Shown: positions 20,473-28,802 of the stretch, piece by piece | How positions within the stretch are numbered: position 1 is the first letter of the stretch | Layout: each line of letters begins with the position of its first letter | DNA from: Archangium violaceum | GTDB lineage: Bacteria > Myxococcota > Myxococcia > Myxococcales > Myxococcaceae | Direction: 5' to 3' | Assembly: GCF_016887565.1 (NCBI RefSeq) | Contig: NZ_CP069396.1 | Coordinates: 1,763,001 to 1,827,000 of the forward strand | Length of the DNA: 64,000 nt | Notes under the pieces: model-generated | Told to the model about the DNA's origin: nothing | Database searches by the model: none | What the model saw: only the letters and a program-made list of their open reading frames with translations | Program-made: the position numbers and the translations under genes

Positions 20473-23400
20473 GACGCGAACTCCTGGATCCAGAGAAAGA
20501 AGGTGGGCTCCACGTCGAGTCGCTTCTTCACCTTGTCCGCGAGCCCATAAGGTTCGAGCAGACGGATTGTCGGTGCGTCGAGCGCCTCGCGCTCCGTGGC
20601 GGGCAACCCGGCCAGACGGCGCAGCACCTCGCGGACCTGCTCGGGCAGGCCCGCCCAGCGCCCGGGGTAGCCGTAGATGTCGATGACGTCATCGAACGCC
20701 TTCTCCCGGAAGGCCTGCTCGATGTCCGCTCCATCAATGCGGAAGTGCCGCGACACATGGCAGGCCTCGAGCGCATGACGGCAGATGAGCTGCGCGATGA
20801 GAGGCCGTCCGCCCGAAAGCGCTTCGATCCGATCCACCGCCTCGTCCGTCACCGTGTACTCATCGCCCAGGGGCGTGCGCACCAGACGGACGAGCTCGGG
20901 ACGTTTCATGGGACCGAGGCGGTACGGCAGGAAGATGTTCAGGAAGGGCGAGCCGGTGGGATCATGGGCCAGCTCGCGCATGGCGTGCGGTGGCCCGGCG
21001 ACCAGGACGCGCAGCCCGTCGCGCCGGCGTGACTGGAAGAGGTTGCGGAGCTCGTGCCGCACGGAGTCGGAGCGGATGAGGAACTGGGCCTCGTCGATGA
21101 GCAGGGTGAAGCGCGCTCCATGGCCTCGGGCCCGGGTCAGCTCCGTCAGGCGGGAGGTGATGGCCCGGTCGAGCACGTCGTAGGGCTCGCCCTCCAGGCG
21201 CTCGCCGGGAGCGATGAGCCCGGCCAGCCGGATGGGCAGCGCCTCCAGGTTGGACATGTGGCGCTGCAGGGAGAGGAGCTGGCAGCTCCCGCTCAGGCGG
21301 TGCTCGAGCTGGTTCAACAGCGAGCTCTTTCCAATCCGCATGTCGCCGATGAGCGCGACGTATCCCTGCTCGAGATCGCGGAGGATGCGGGAGAGCTCCT
21401 CCTCGCGCCCGTAGAAGTCCCTCGGGAGATCGATGGGGGGACCCACGATGTAGGGGTTCTCGGGCACGAAGGAGACCGTGAGCGTCTCGGTGTGCTCGTG
21501 GCCGCTCTGGAGACGCGAGGTGAGGGCGAGCAGCCCCTCGCCAGGGCCTGGGACCTCGAATTGGAGTTGGACGGTGGCGGCGCTGGCCACGTCCCCGCTC
21601 CGTTCGAGAGCCACCCGTGTCGCCGGGAGACGCTGGGAACCCAGGTGGAGGACGGCGGAGAGCTCCACTCCCGGGGAGAGCCCTGTCCCTTGCAGGTAGA
21701 GGGAGAGGGGTGGCCGCTGTCCTCCCCTGAGCAGCCCGAGGGGCACGGAGGAGAGAGGCAGGGAGAAGGAGGGCGAGGGCTGGGGCGGAGACGTCGCGGG
21801 CCGGAATCCACCCCGCACACTCCGGCGGCGGACGAGTCCCTGGCGCTTGCGCTCGGCGAGGAGGGCGGAGGCACAGGCCTCGTAGCTGTCGAGCCCCAAG
21901 GCCTTCATGTCGACAGGCTTGCCCGCGAGTGCCTCTCGTACGAGTTCTTGGCGCTGGAAGAGGGGTTTCCAGAGCTCGGCGGACATGGCTCGGGGGCCCG
22001 AGACATAGTGGAGCAAGTGGGAGAGATTGCCTTCGCCCACGAAGAAGGGCGTACCGTCGACGAGCGCGACCCAGTCCTCCCAGGTGCTCGCCAGGATGGT
22101 GTTCCGGGTTTCCGGGTGGATGGACCATACCCGCACCGTTCCATCCTCTGAGCCCGAGACCAGACGCGAACCGTCTGGCACATACGCCGCCGTCCACACA
22201 CTGCTCTGATGCCCCTCCAGCCGGTGGAGCAGCGCCCCGCTGCGCGCATCCCACACCCGCACCGTTCCATCGTCCGCGCCCGAGACCAGACACGAGCCAT
22301 CCGGCGCATACGCCACCGTCAATACGCGGCCCTTGTGTCCCTCCAGCCGGTGGAGCAGCGCCCCGCTGAGCGCGTCCCATACCCGCACTGTTCCATCCTC
22401 CGCGCCCGAGGCCAGACACGAGCCGTCCGGCGCATATGCCACCATCCACACGCCGCCCTCGTGTCCTGCCATCCCATACAGCAGCGCTCCGCTGTGCGCG
22501 TCCCACACCCGCATCGTTCCATCATTGGCGCCCGATGCCAGACGTGAGCCGTCCGGCGCATACTCGAGCGTCCACACACCGTTCCTGTGTCCCTCCAGGC
22601 GGTGGAGCAGTGCACCACTGCGCGCGTCCCACACCCGCACCGTTCCATCGTTCGCGCCCGAGGCCAGCCGCGAGCTGTCCGGCGCATACGCCACCGTCCA
22701 CACGCTGCCCTGGTGCTCGTTCAGTTGGTGGAGCAGTGCACCACTGCGCGCGTCCCACACCCGCACCGTCCCATCGTCCGCGCCCGAGACCAGACACGAG
22801 CCATCCGGCGCATACGTCACCATCAAGACACGGCCCTTGTGTCCCTCCAGGCGGTGGAGCAGCGCTCCGCTGCGCGCGTCCCACACCCGCACCGTCCCAT
22901 CCTCCGCGCCCGAGGCCAGCCGCGAGCCGTCCGGCGCATACGCCACCATCCACACACTGCCTTCGTGTCCCTCCAGGCGGTGGAGCAGCGCTCCGCTGCG
23001 CGCGTCCCACACCCGCACCGTTCCATCCTCCGCGCCCGAGACCAGACGCGAGCCATCTGGCGCGGACACCACCGTCCACACACTGCTTTCTTGCCCCGCC
23101 AGCTGCTGGAGCAGCGCTCCGTTGCGCGCGTCCCGCACCAGCACCGTTCCATCGTCCGAACCCGAGGCCAGACGCGAGCCGTCCGGTGCATACGCCACCA
23201 TCCTGACCCAATCCGCGTGCCCCACCAGGCGGTGGAGCAGCGCCCCACTGCGCGCGTCCCACACATGCACCGATCCATCGACCGCGCCGGAAGCCAGACG
23301 CGAACCGTCCGGTGCATACGCCACCGTCCACACAGGGCCTTCGTGCCCCTCCAACGAGTGGAGCAGCGCCCCGGTGCGCGCATCCCATACCCGCCCCGTC

Positions 23401-26400
23401 CAATCGTTCCCGACCGATACCAGCCGCGAGCCGTCCGGCGCATACGCCACCGTCAAGACACCGTCGTCGTGCCCCTCCATCCGGTGGAGGAGTTCCCCGC
23501 TGAGCGCATCCCACACCCGAACCGTCCCATCCTCCGCGCCCGAGGCCAGACGCGAGCCGTCCGGCGCATACGCCATCGTCCACACACTGCTCTCGTGCTC
23601 CGCCATCTGGTGGAGCAGTTCCCCGCTGTGCGCATCCCACACCCGAACCGTCCCATCCTCCGCGCCCGAGGCCAGACGCGAGCCGTTCGGCGCATAGGTC
23701 ACCGTCCACACACGGCCTTCGTGCCCCTCCAACAGGTAGAGCAGCGCTCCGCTGCGCGCATCCCACACCCGCACCGCTCCATCGTCAGCGCCGGAGGCCA
23801 GACGCGAACCGTCCGGTGCATACGCCACCGTCCACACGCCGCCCTCGTGCCCATCCAGCCGGTGGAGGAGCTCCCCGCTGAGGGCATCCCACACCCGCAC
23901 CGTTCCATCATTGGCGCCGGAGGCCAGACGCGAGCCGTCCGGCGCATACGCCACTGTCAAGACACGGCCCGTGTGCCCCGTCAGCCGGTGGAGCAGCTCC
24001 CCGCTGTGCGCGTCCCACACCAGCACCGTTCCATCCGCGCCCGAGGCCAGACGCCTGCGATCCGGAGACCAGGCCAGATGGGACACGGAACCGCCCCTGG
24101 TGTGAAGGACGGCACGAGGTGGCGAGACATTCCCTTCCTTCGTCCCGCTTCGTGAGGGCTCCACGTGCAGGTCGATCAAGCCCTCGCGGTTCGCGGCACC
24201 CCACTTCACGTGCTCGATGGATGCATCCACCACCGAGGCCCGGAAGAGGTCCGCCTCCACGAGGCTCGCACCATCCAGCACGGCTCCATCGAGAATGACG
24301 TGGTCCGCCCTGGCCCGGTCGAGCCTGGCCCCGCGGAGATCCGCCCAGGGCAGCCTGGCTCCGGACAGCTCCGCTCCCGAGAGCACCGCTCCTGGCAGTG
24401 AAATCCAGGGCAGCTCGACATCCGCGAGCCGCGCTCCCTCCAGCCGGATGTGGGCTGGAAGCTCGTGCTCGAGCGCCCGCCCCAGGGCCTCCCCCTCGCC
24501 CTCGCGCTCCCGGGCGGCGAAGTAGAGCGCGAGCAGCGCATTCTCGCTGACGCGCGGCTGGTACCTCGTGGTGAGCACCCGGCGCAGCAGTTCCTTCCTG
24601 TGCTCCCATCCCTCCATCCCCGCGAGGAACGCCACGATTTCCGGCGTCAGCCGTGGAAGCGCGAGGGCGTCCTCCCGTCCCTCATCGAGCCGCGCGGAGA
24701 CGTCGGCCGCCAGGAAGTACTCGAGGAAGGATCTGTGCGCGAACCGGAAATGCCCCTCCTGCTCGTCATGGGCGAGGAACACGGCCGTGCGGACCTCGAG
24801 CTCCGCCTCGTCGATGGACGCGTACCGGTCGCCGAGCACCTCCTCGAGAACGATTCGCGCCACCTCGTTGCGCGTGGCGCTCGCCGCCCCGGAGTCGAAG
24901 AGCTTTCGTGCCAGGCTGCGTGCGAAGGCGAGCCGGTATTCGTGGATGACGAGCCGCTCCTCCCGGCTCCCCAACCAGTCCTCCACGGCCAGCTCGTAGA
25001 GCTTCGCCGCGCTCATCTTCCGGCTCGACAGCCGTTCCTGGTTCTTCACGATGAGGTCGAGCAACACCGGGCGCTTGGAGAGGCTCGCCAGATCGTGGGT
25101 GTTCCGGATGTTCTCCATCACGCGGGCCTTCTCCTCGACCGAGGGGGTCCGCCGTCCCACGAACTCGATGACCTCTGAGCGGTCCAGGTCCTCCAACTCG
25201 ACGATCGCCCAGGAGGACTGGCCTCCTGGTCTCGCCGCCATGACTCGCGCGGGGTCGGGGAAGAGGGTCTTGCGGGAGGTGAGCACCGCGCGCGCCTCCT
25301 CTCCAGAGAACGCCCCCAGCAAGGCTCCGATGGCGCCTTCGAGCTGATGAGGGGCGAGCTGCATCTCGTCCAGCCCGTCGAAGAGGGGGACCGTCAAACC
25401 CAGGTCGACGGCCAGCCGGAAGGCTTCCCCCGACAATCCCGGGACGTGCTTCGCCACGAGGGCGTCCAGCTCCAGGGGCATTCCGGCCAGGGGCAGGAGG
25501 AGGGGCGCCGGAGCCCGCAGGGGCTCCTCCAGGAATGCCTTCGCCATCAGGGCGGCCCGGCGTTTGAGGTGCGTGGACTTGCCCGTGCCGAAGTCCCCCA
25601 GGACGAGGACGCGCCTGTGTGCTTCCAATGATTTGACGAGGGCCTCTGCTACCGGGAGCACTTCGCCTGTCTCCCGGAGCCGGGCGCGGGCCGCCACGAA
25701 GCGGTGCTCGTCCACCTCGTTCCACGTGGTGAGGCACTGTTGCGCGTGTGCGCGGAGCGGATCACTCATCAAGGGCGCCAGCGCCTCACGCAGCCCCAGA
25801 ACCTTCACGTCGGGTATGGGAGGGGTGTCCGGCGACGTCCGGTCATACACGCGCACGGAGCCGCCGCGAGCCCCGAGTTTGCTGGCCAGAGCGATGATCA
25901 GCGTACGAAAAGAGGAGGTCAGCACCTCCGTATGGAAGTAGAGGGTGAAGCCTCCGTGGGGGAGGAGCGAGAGCACCGTGGCGAAGGGAATGAGAGGCGC
26001 CTCCCCCTGTCCGGCTCGTTGCTCAAGCCAGAGGGTGGTGCCGGGAAGGTCCAGGCAGCGCAGGAGCCGTAGCAAGAGATACGTCTCGCTCGAGTAGGCA
26101 CGAGGGGTGCGAGGAGCCTCGGTCGACGCGGTGAATCCCTCCGCCTCGATGATGCCGACCGCTTCGGCGAGAGAGAGGCGCCGGGTGTGAGCGGAAACGT
26201 CCGGTCCGCGCACGGCGGGCGACGGTGCGAGTTGCCGCAGCATTTCAACCACGGCGGTGTGCCGCCCGTCGGGGTTGTCGTAGGGGATGAGGCGCACGCC
26301 GGAGGACTCCAGCCGCTTGCGCCGGTGGGGCGTCACGGAGTCGGCGGGGACGAGCGCGAAGTGGCGGGGAGGCTGCGCTCCGGAGAAGGCGCGGATCCGG

Positions 26401-27059
26401 CTCAGGTGCAGGTCGAAGTCGTCATCGGTCAGGCCGTAGCCCACGAACAGCAGGGGCACGGCGTGGAAGAGGGCGGTGAAGGCGCCGTGCAGATTCGGGT
26501 CGGCGAAGATGGCGCGGTCGTAGTCCTCGCGGGTGAAGACCCAGCTGGAGCGGTCGAGCAGGGTGCCGTGCAGCTTGAGGATGAACTCCCTGCGCTGGGC
26601 GATGTCGCCCGTGGCGCGAGGCAGCGTGGGCCAGCGGCCGGCGAAGGCGCGCTCGAGCAGGTGGTCGATGTTGGTGGTGAGGACGGCGCGCAGGCGGGGC
26701 GCGAGCGCCGCGATGGCTCGGGTCACCTCCGGCTCGTCCGCGAGCTTGTCGTCGAGGTGCCGCTCGATGACGGTGCCGAACTCGGAGGCGCCGAGGCAGT
26801 CCTTGAGCGCCGAGAGCGCGTCGATGTACTGGCGCGCGGCGGTCAGCTCGGCGATCTCCTGGAGCGCCGCCGTATCGGCTTTGCGAGCCCTGGCGCGCTC
26901 GGAGAGCAGCTCCACCAGGCGCTTCCAACCGGGCAGGCCGGCGGCGGCCGAGACCCCCGCGCCCGCGAAGATGACCAGATTGCCGGACTCGTAGGCTTCC
27001 CGGAGCTCGGCGAAGGCAGGATCCAGGGACGCGGGGGGGCTGGGGGGTGATTCCTTCAC
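20469..27059 (-). CDS. SIR2-NACHT-pentapeptide-WD40-AAA giant STAND protein (defence candidate)
   Basis: 2196 residues. Domains in order: SIR2 (about 15-290) with FAGAGVSAAAGLP, TTNIDHLLERAF and the catalytic-His block ILKLHGTLLDRSSW; an unassigned linker; NACHT NTPase (about 480-800) with Walker A GDFGTGKST and Walker B VPLFDGLDEMQ; pentapeptide-type A-[DN]-L repeats (about 875-960); sixteen WD40 repeats of 42 residues (about 985-1650); a beta-rich linker; and a second AAA ATPase (about 1880-2190) with GDMRIGKSSLLNQ and LLIDEAQF. SIR2 domains of this type are NADases in Thoeris, DSR and SIR2-STAND defence proteins. WD40-STAND proteins sense ligands through the propeller and oligomerise. The likely job is NAD depletion on infection. 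It is ATGA-coupled to the AAA-phosphoesterase. Confidence 0.93.
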   Translation of the reverse strand: MKESPPSPPASLDPAFAELREAYESGNLVIFAGAGVSAAAGLPGWKRLVELLSERARARKADTAALQEIAELTAARQYIDALSALKDCLGASEFGTVIERHLDDKLADEPEVTRAIAALAPRLRAVLTTNIDHLLERAFAGRWPTLPRATGDIAQRREFILKLHGTLLDRSSWVFTREDYDRAIFADPNLHGAFTALFHAVPLLFVGYGLTDDDFDLHLSRIRAFSGAQPPRHFALVPADSVTPHRRKRLESSGVRLIPYDNPDGRHTAVVEMLRQLAPSPAVRGPDVSAHTRRLSLAEAVGIIEAEGFTASTEAPRTPRAYSSETYLLLRLLRCLDLPGTTLWLEQRAGQGEAPLIPFATVLSLLPHGGFTLYFHTEVLTSSFRTLIIALASKLGARGGSVRVYDRTSPDTPPIPDVKVLGLREALAPLMSDPLRAHAQQCLTTWNEVDEHRFVAARARLRETGEVLPVAEALVKSLEAHRRVLVLGDFGTGKSTHLKRRAALMAKAFLEEPLRAPAPLLLPLAGMPLELDALVAKHVPGLSGEAFRLAVDLGLTVPLFDGLDEMQLAPHQLEGAIGALLGAFSGEEARAVLTSRKTLFPDPARVMAARPGGQSSWAIVELEDLDRSEVIEFVGRRTPSVEEKARVMENIRNTHDLASLSKRPVLLDLIVKNQERLSSRKMSAAKLYELAVEDWLGSREERLVIHEYRLAFARSLARKLFDSGAASATRNEVARIVLEEVLGDRYASIDEAELEVRTAVFLAHDEQEGHFRFAHRSFLEYFLAADVSARLDEGREDALALPRLTPEIVAFLAGMEGWEHRKELLRRVLTTRYQPRVSENALLALYFAAREREGEGEALGRALEHELPAHIRLEGARLADVELPWISLPGAVLSGAELSGARLPWADLRGARLDRARADHVILDGAVLDGASLVEADLFRASVVDASIEHVKWGAANREGLIDLHVEPSRSGTKEGNVSPPRAVLHTRGGSVSHLAWSPDRRRLASGADGTVLVWDAHSGELLHRLTGHTGRVLTVAYAPDGSRLASGANDGTVRVWDALSGELLHRLDGHEGGVWTVAYAPDGSRLASGADDGAVRVWDARSGALLYLLEGHEGRVWTVTYAPNGSRLASGAEDGTVRVWDAHSGELLHQMAEHESSVWTMAYAPDGSRLASGAEDGTVRVWDALSGELLHRMEGHDDGVLTVAYAPDGSRLVSVGNDWTGRVWDARTGALLHSLEGHEGPVWTVAYAPDGSRLASGAVDGSVHVWDARSGALLHRLVGHADWVRMVAYAPDGSRLASGSDDGTVLVRDARNGALLQQLAGQESSVWTVVSAPDGSRLVSGAEDGTVRVWDARSGALLHRLEGHEGSVWMVAYAPDGSRLASGAEDGTVRVWDARSGALLHRLEGHKGRVLMVTYAPDGSCLVSGADDGTVRVWDARSGALLHQLNEHQGSVWTVAYAPDSSRLASGANDGTVRVWDARSGALLHRLEGHRNGVWTLEYAPDGSRLASGANDGTMRVWDAHSGALLYGMAGHEGGVWMVAYAPDGSCLASGAEDGTVRVWDALSGALLHRLEGHKGRVLTVAYAPDGSCLVSGADDGTVRVWDARSGALLHRLEGHQSSVWTAAYVPDGSRLVSGSEDGTVRVWSIHPETRNTILASTWEDWVALVDGTPFFVGEGNLSHLLHYVSGPRAMSAELWKPLFQRQELVREALAGKPVDMKALGLDSYEACASALLAERKRQGLVRRRSVRGGFRPATSPPQPSPSFSLPLSSVPLGLLRGGQRPPLSLYLQGTGLSPGVELSAVLHLGSQRLPATRVALERSGDVASAATVQLQFEVPGPGEGLLALTSRLQSGHEHTETLTVSFVPENPYIVGPPIDLPRDFYGREEELSRILRDLEQGYVALIGDMRIGKSSLLNQLEHRLSGSCQLLSLQRHMSNLEALPIRLAGLIAPGERLEGEPYDVLDRAITSRLTELTRARGHGARFTLLIDEAQFLIRSDSVRHELRNLFQSRRRDGLRVLVAGPPHAMRELAHDPTGSPFLNIFLPYRLGPMKRPELVRLVRTPLGDEYTVTDEAVDRIEALSGGRPLIAQLICRHALEACHVSRHFRIDGADIEQAFREKAFDDVIDIYGYPGRWAGLPEQVREVLRRLAGLPATEREALDAPTIRLLEPYGLADKVKKRLDVEPTFFLWIQEFAS
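22120..24100 (-). repeat. Array of sixteen 126-base WD40-coding repeats
   Basis: Sixteen units of 42 codons with the consensus VWTVAYAPDGSRLASG, then DGTVRVWDA and LLHRLEGH. Neighbouring units are close to identical at DNA level over long stretches (for example the recurring GTCCGGCGCATACGCCACC). Differences cluster at a few codons: the three residues after GH, the residues after LASG, and the residue after WDA. Unit 8 has VRDA in place of VWDA and ends in GQ. This looks like an array that recombines and diversifies. Confidence 0.9.
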
Positions 27060-27160
27060 GCGCCCGCCAACATAGGTCAGCGCCCGTGAACGAGGCGAGT
27101 ACCCCGCCCCCGTGTCGGATCAACTCGCGTTGTCGTCTCCCTCCACCGGGCGTCGCAGCG

Positions 27161-28354
27161 TCAGTGCACCGGCCGGGAGCCAGACTGGTCCGGCGTTTGG
27201 GGCGACAGCTGGTCGCGCGAGACGGTCTCCCGCCCCGTGGCCTTGCCCGTCTCGATGAGCGACTTGAAGCGCATCAGGTCGTCATCCATCTGCCGCTTGG
27301 GATCGGCGCCCAGCAGCAGGGCGAAGGCGTGGCCCAGCGCGCCCGCGGGCGGGTTGTAGGACATGCGGATGTCCAGCCGCGTGGCACGGCCATCCTGGAC
27401 CGGCTCGAAGTGGATGATGCCGGCGTGCTCCACCGTGGAGCCCTCCACGCTCTTCCAGGCGAGCACCTGGTGGGGGATGAGCCGGGTGATGAGGGCGTCC
27501 CACTCGAACACGACGCCGGCCGGGCCCCGCACCCGCCAGTGCGAGCGGTCTTCACCGCTGGTGCGCAGATCCTCCACGTGGGTCATGAAGCGGGGGAAGT
27601 TCTCCATCGCCCGCCAGAAGCCGAACACCTCCTCCACCGGGGCGTGGACGGTGATGTCCTTGTGGAGCTCGATGCCCAGGCGTCCGCCGCCGATGCCGGT
27701 GAGGCGCTTGAGCTCGATGTTGGTGATGCTGCGCAGGGTGATCAGCCCGCCGAGGATGGCCGAGCCGATGCCCGGGATGCCCCGTCGCGAGAGCCCCCAC
27801 GTGAGCAGGCTGGCGCCCCCGAGCCCCGCCACGAAGCGCGCCGCGGGCGACCAGTTGTGCTGGAGGAACTCGGGACGCTCTCCCGGCCTCTGGGAGCCGC
27901 TCTGCAACGCCGGGTGACCGCCCGGCTGCTTGTGCACCTCCAGGTTGTCCACCAGGCCCAGCAGGCCGCGGACCCGTGCGATGCGGGAGAGCACTCGCGG
28001 GTGCTCGCTCTTGAGGATGACACCATCGAGCCGCACCCGGCCCTGCTCGACACCCACCTGGATGGCATGCGGGTGCGAGCACACGCGGCCGAGCGCCGAG
28101 CGGACACGGGCCTCGAGGGTCCTGTCATCCACCTCCTCGGGGCGCAGCCGGTGCAGGAGCTCGAAGAAGAAGCCGCGCGAGCGGTGGGCCATGTCGCGCA
28201 CCACCACGCCGGCCGCGTTCCCCGCCTCGTGCATGGCATGAAGGGCCTTGTCGTGAGTCACGGCGCGGCGGCGCCGGCCGCTGCGAGGGTCCGCCCAGTA
28301 CATCAGTCCCGCCCCCAACCCCATTCCCCCCACCGCCCACCAGGTAGCTCTCAT
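27161..28354 (-). CDS. BON- and SRPBCC-domain (polyketide cyclase/dehydrase-like) membrane protein
   Basis: 397 residues from the ATG at 28354 (MRATWWAVGGMGLGAGLMYW); another ATG five codons upstream is possible. The N-terminus has a short membrane helix. A BON-like domain follows (DDRTLEARVRSALGRVCSHPHAIQVGVEQGRVRLDG, RVRGLLGLVDNLEVH). After a Gly-rich helical hairpin (ARFVAGLGGASLLTWG) comes an SRPBCC domain (IELHKDITVHAPVEEVFGFWRAMENFPRFMTHVEDLRTSGEDRSHWRV). Proteins with this architecture are common in myxobacteria and other bacteria, but their ligand is unknown; BON suggests phospholipid or envelope binding. It lies 100 bases from the start of the SIR2 gene. Confidence 0.82.
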   Translation of the reverse strand: MRATWWAVGGMGLGAGLMYWADPRSGRRRRAVTHDKALHAMHEAGNAAGVVVRDMAHRSRGFFFELLHRLRPEEVDDRTLEARVRSALGRVCSHPHAIQVGVEQGRVRLDGVILKSEHPRVLSRIARVRGLLGLVDNLEVHKQPGGHPALQSGSQRPGERPEFLQHNWSPAARFVAGLGGASLLTWGLSRRGIPGIGSAILGGLITLRSITNIELKRLTGIGGGRLGIELHKDITVHAPVEEVFGFWRAMENFPRFMTHVEDLRTSGEDRSHWRVRGPAGVVFEWDALITRLIPHQVLAWKSVEGSTVEHAGIIHFEPVQDGRATRLDIRMSYNPPAGALGHAFALLLGADPKRQMDDDLMRFKSLIETGKATGRETVSRDQLSPQTPDQSGSRPVH

Positions 28355-28500
28355 TTCCCTGCCCTCCATGGAAGTCCAGTGCCCCCCAAGCTGGGGGCGG
28401 GCGGCATGCCCGACAGCAGGCGGGCGAGGGCTTCCTCCCCTGGCTGTCTCGTACCCGGACCCACCTGAATGAGCAGATTGAGGACGAAGGAGGGGAATCC

Positions 28501-28794
28501 ATGCCCATTCAGCCGCCCACGAGACCTGGAGCGCCCATGAAGGAGCCGGAGCCGCGCGAGTCGCCGCAGCGCGAGCCGGAGCCTCAACGTCCGCCGGAGG
28601 TGGATCCACCCCGGAGGCACGCGCCGGAGATAGAGCCGCCGACGCGCCAGCCGCCGGAGATAGAGCCGCCCCGGCACGACCCACCGTTACAGGACCCGGG
28701 GCGCGAGACCGAGCCGGAGATCCGCCCGCCCGGCATCCACGAGGCGCCCGATCCGTACAAGCAGCCGCCGGGCATCCCGGGCATCATCGCCTGA
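28501..28794 (+). CDS. Proline/glutamate-rich disordered protein
   Basis: 97 residues made almost wholly of Pro, Glu, Arg and Gln in short degenerate repeats (PPEIEPP, PPEVDPP, RQPPEIEPP), ending in PGIPGIIA. It has no signal peptide, membrane helix or known domain. Codon use in this frame fits the neighbours, and the opposite frame would be unusually Ser/Gly-rich, so the plus-strand frame is the better reading. The function is unknown. It ends eight bases from the stop of the convergent acyl-CoA ligase gene. Confidence 0.5.
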   Translation: MPIQPPTRPGAPMKEPEPRESPQREPEPQRPPEVDPPRRHAPEIEPPTRQPPEIEPPRHDPPLQDPGRETEPEIRPPGIHEAPDPYKQPPGIPGIIA

Positions 28795-28802
28795 GTGGAA
28801 CC

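Noticed and set aside
22120-24100. Regular repeats that could suggest a CRISPR-like array
   Set aside because: The 126-base period is 42 codons, fully coding, and reads as WD40 repeats; there are no unique spacers.
20469-27059. Classical Thoeris system
   Set aside because: There is a SIR2 domain but no TIR-domain ThsB partner and no SLOG domain; the architecture is that of a STAND protein.
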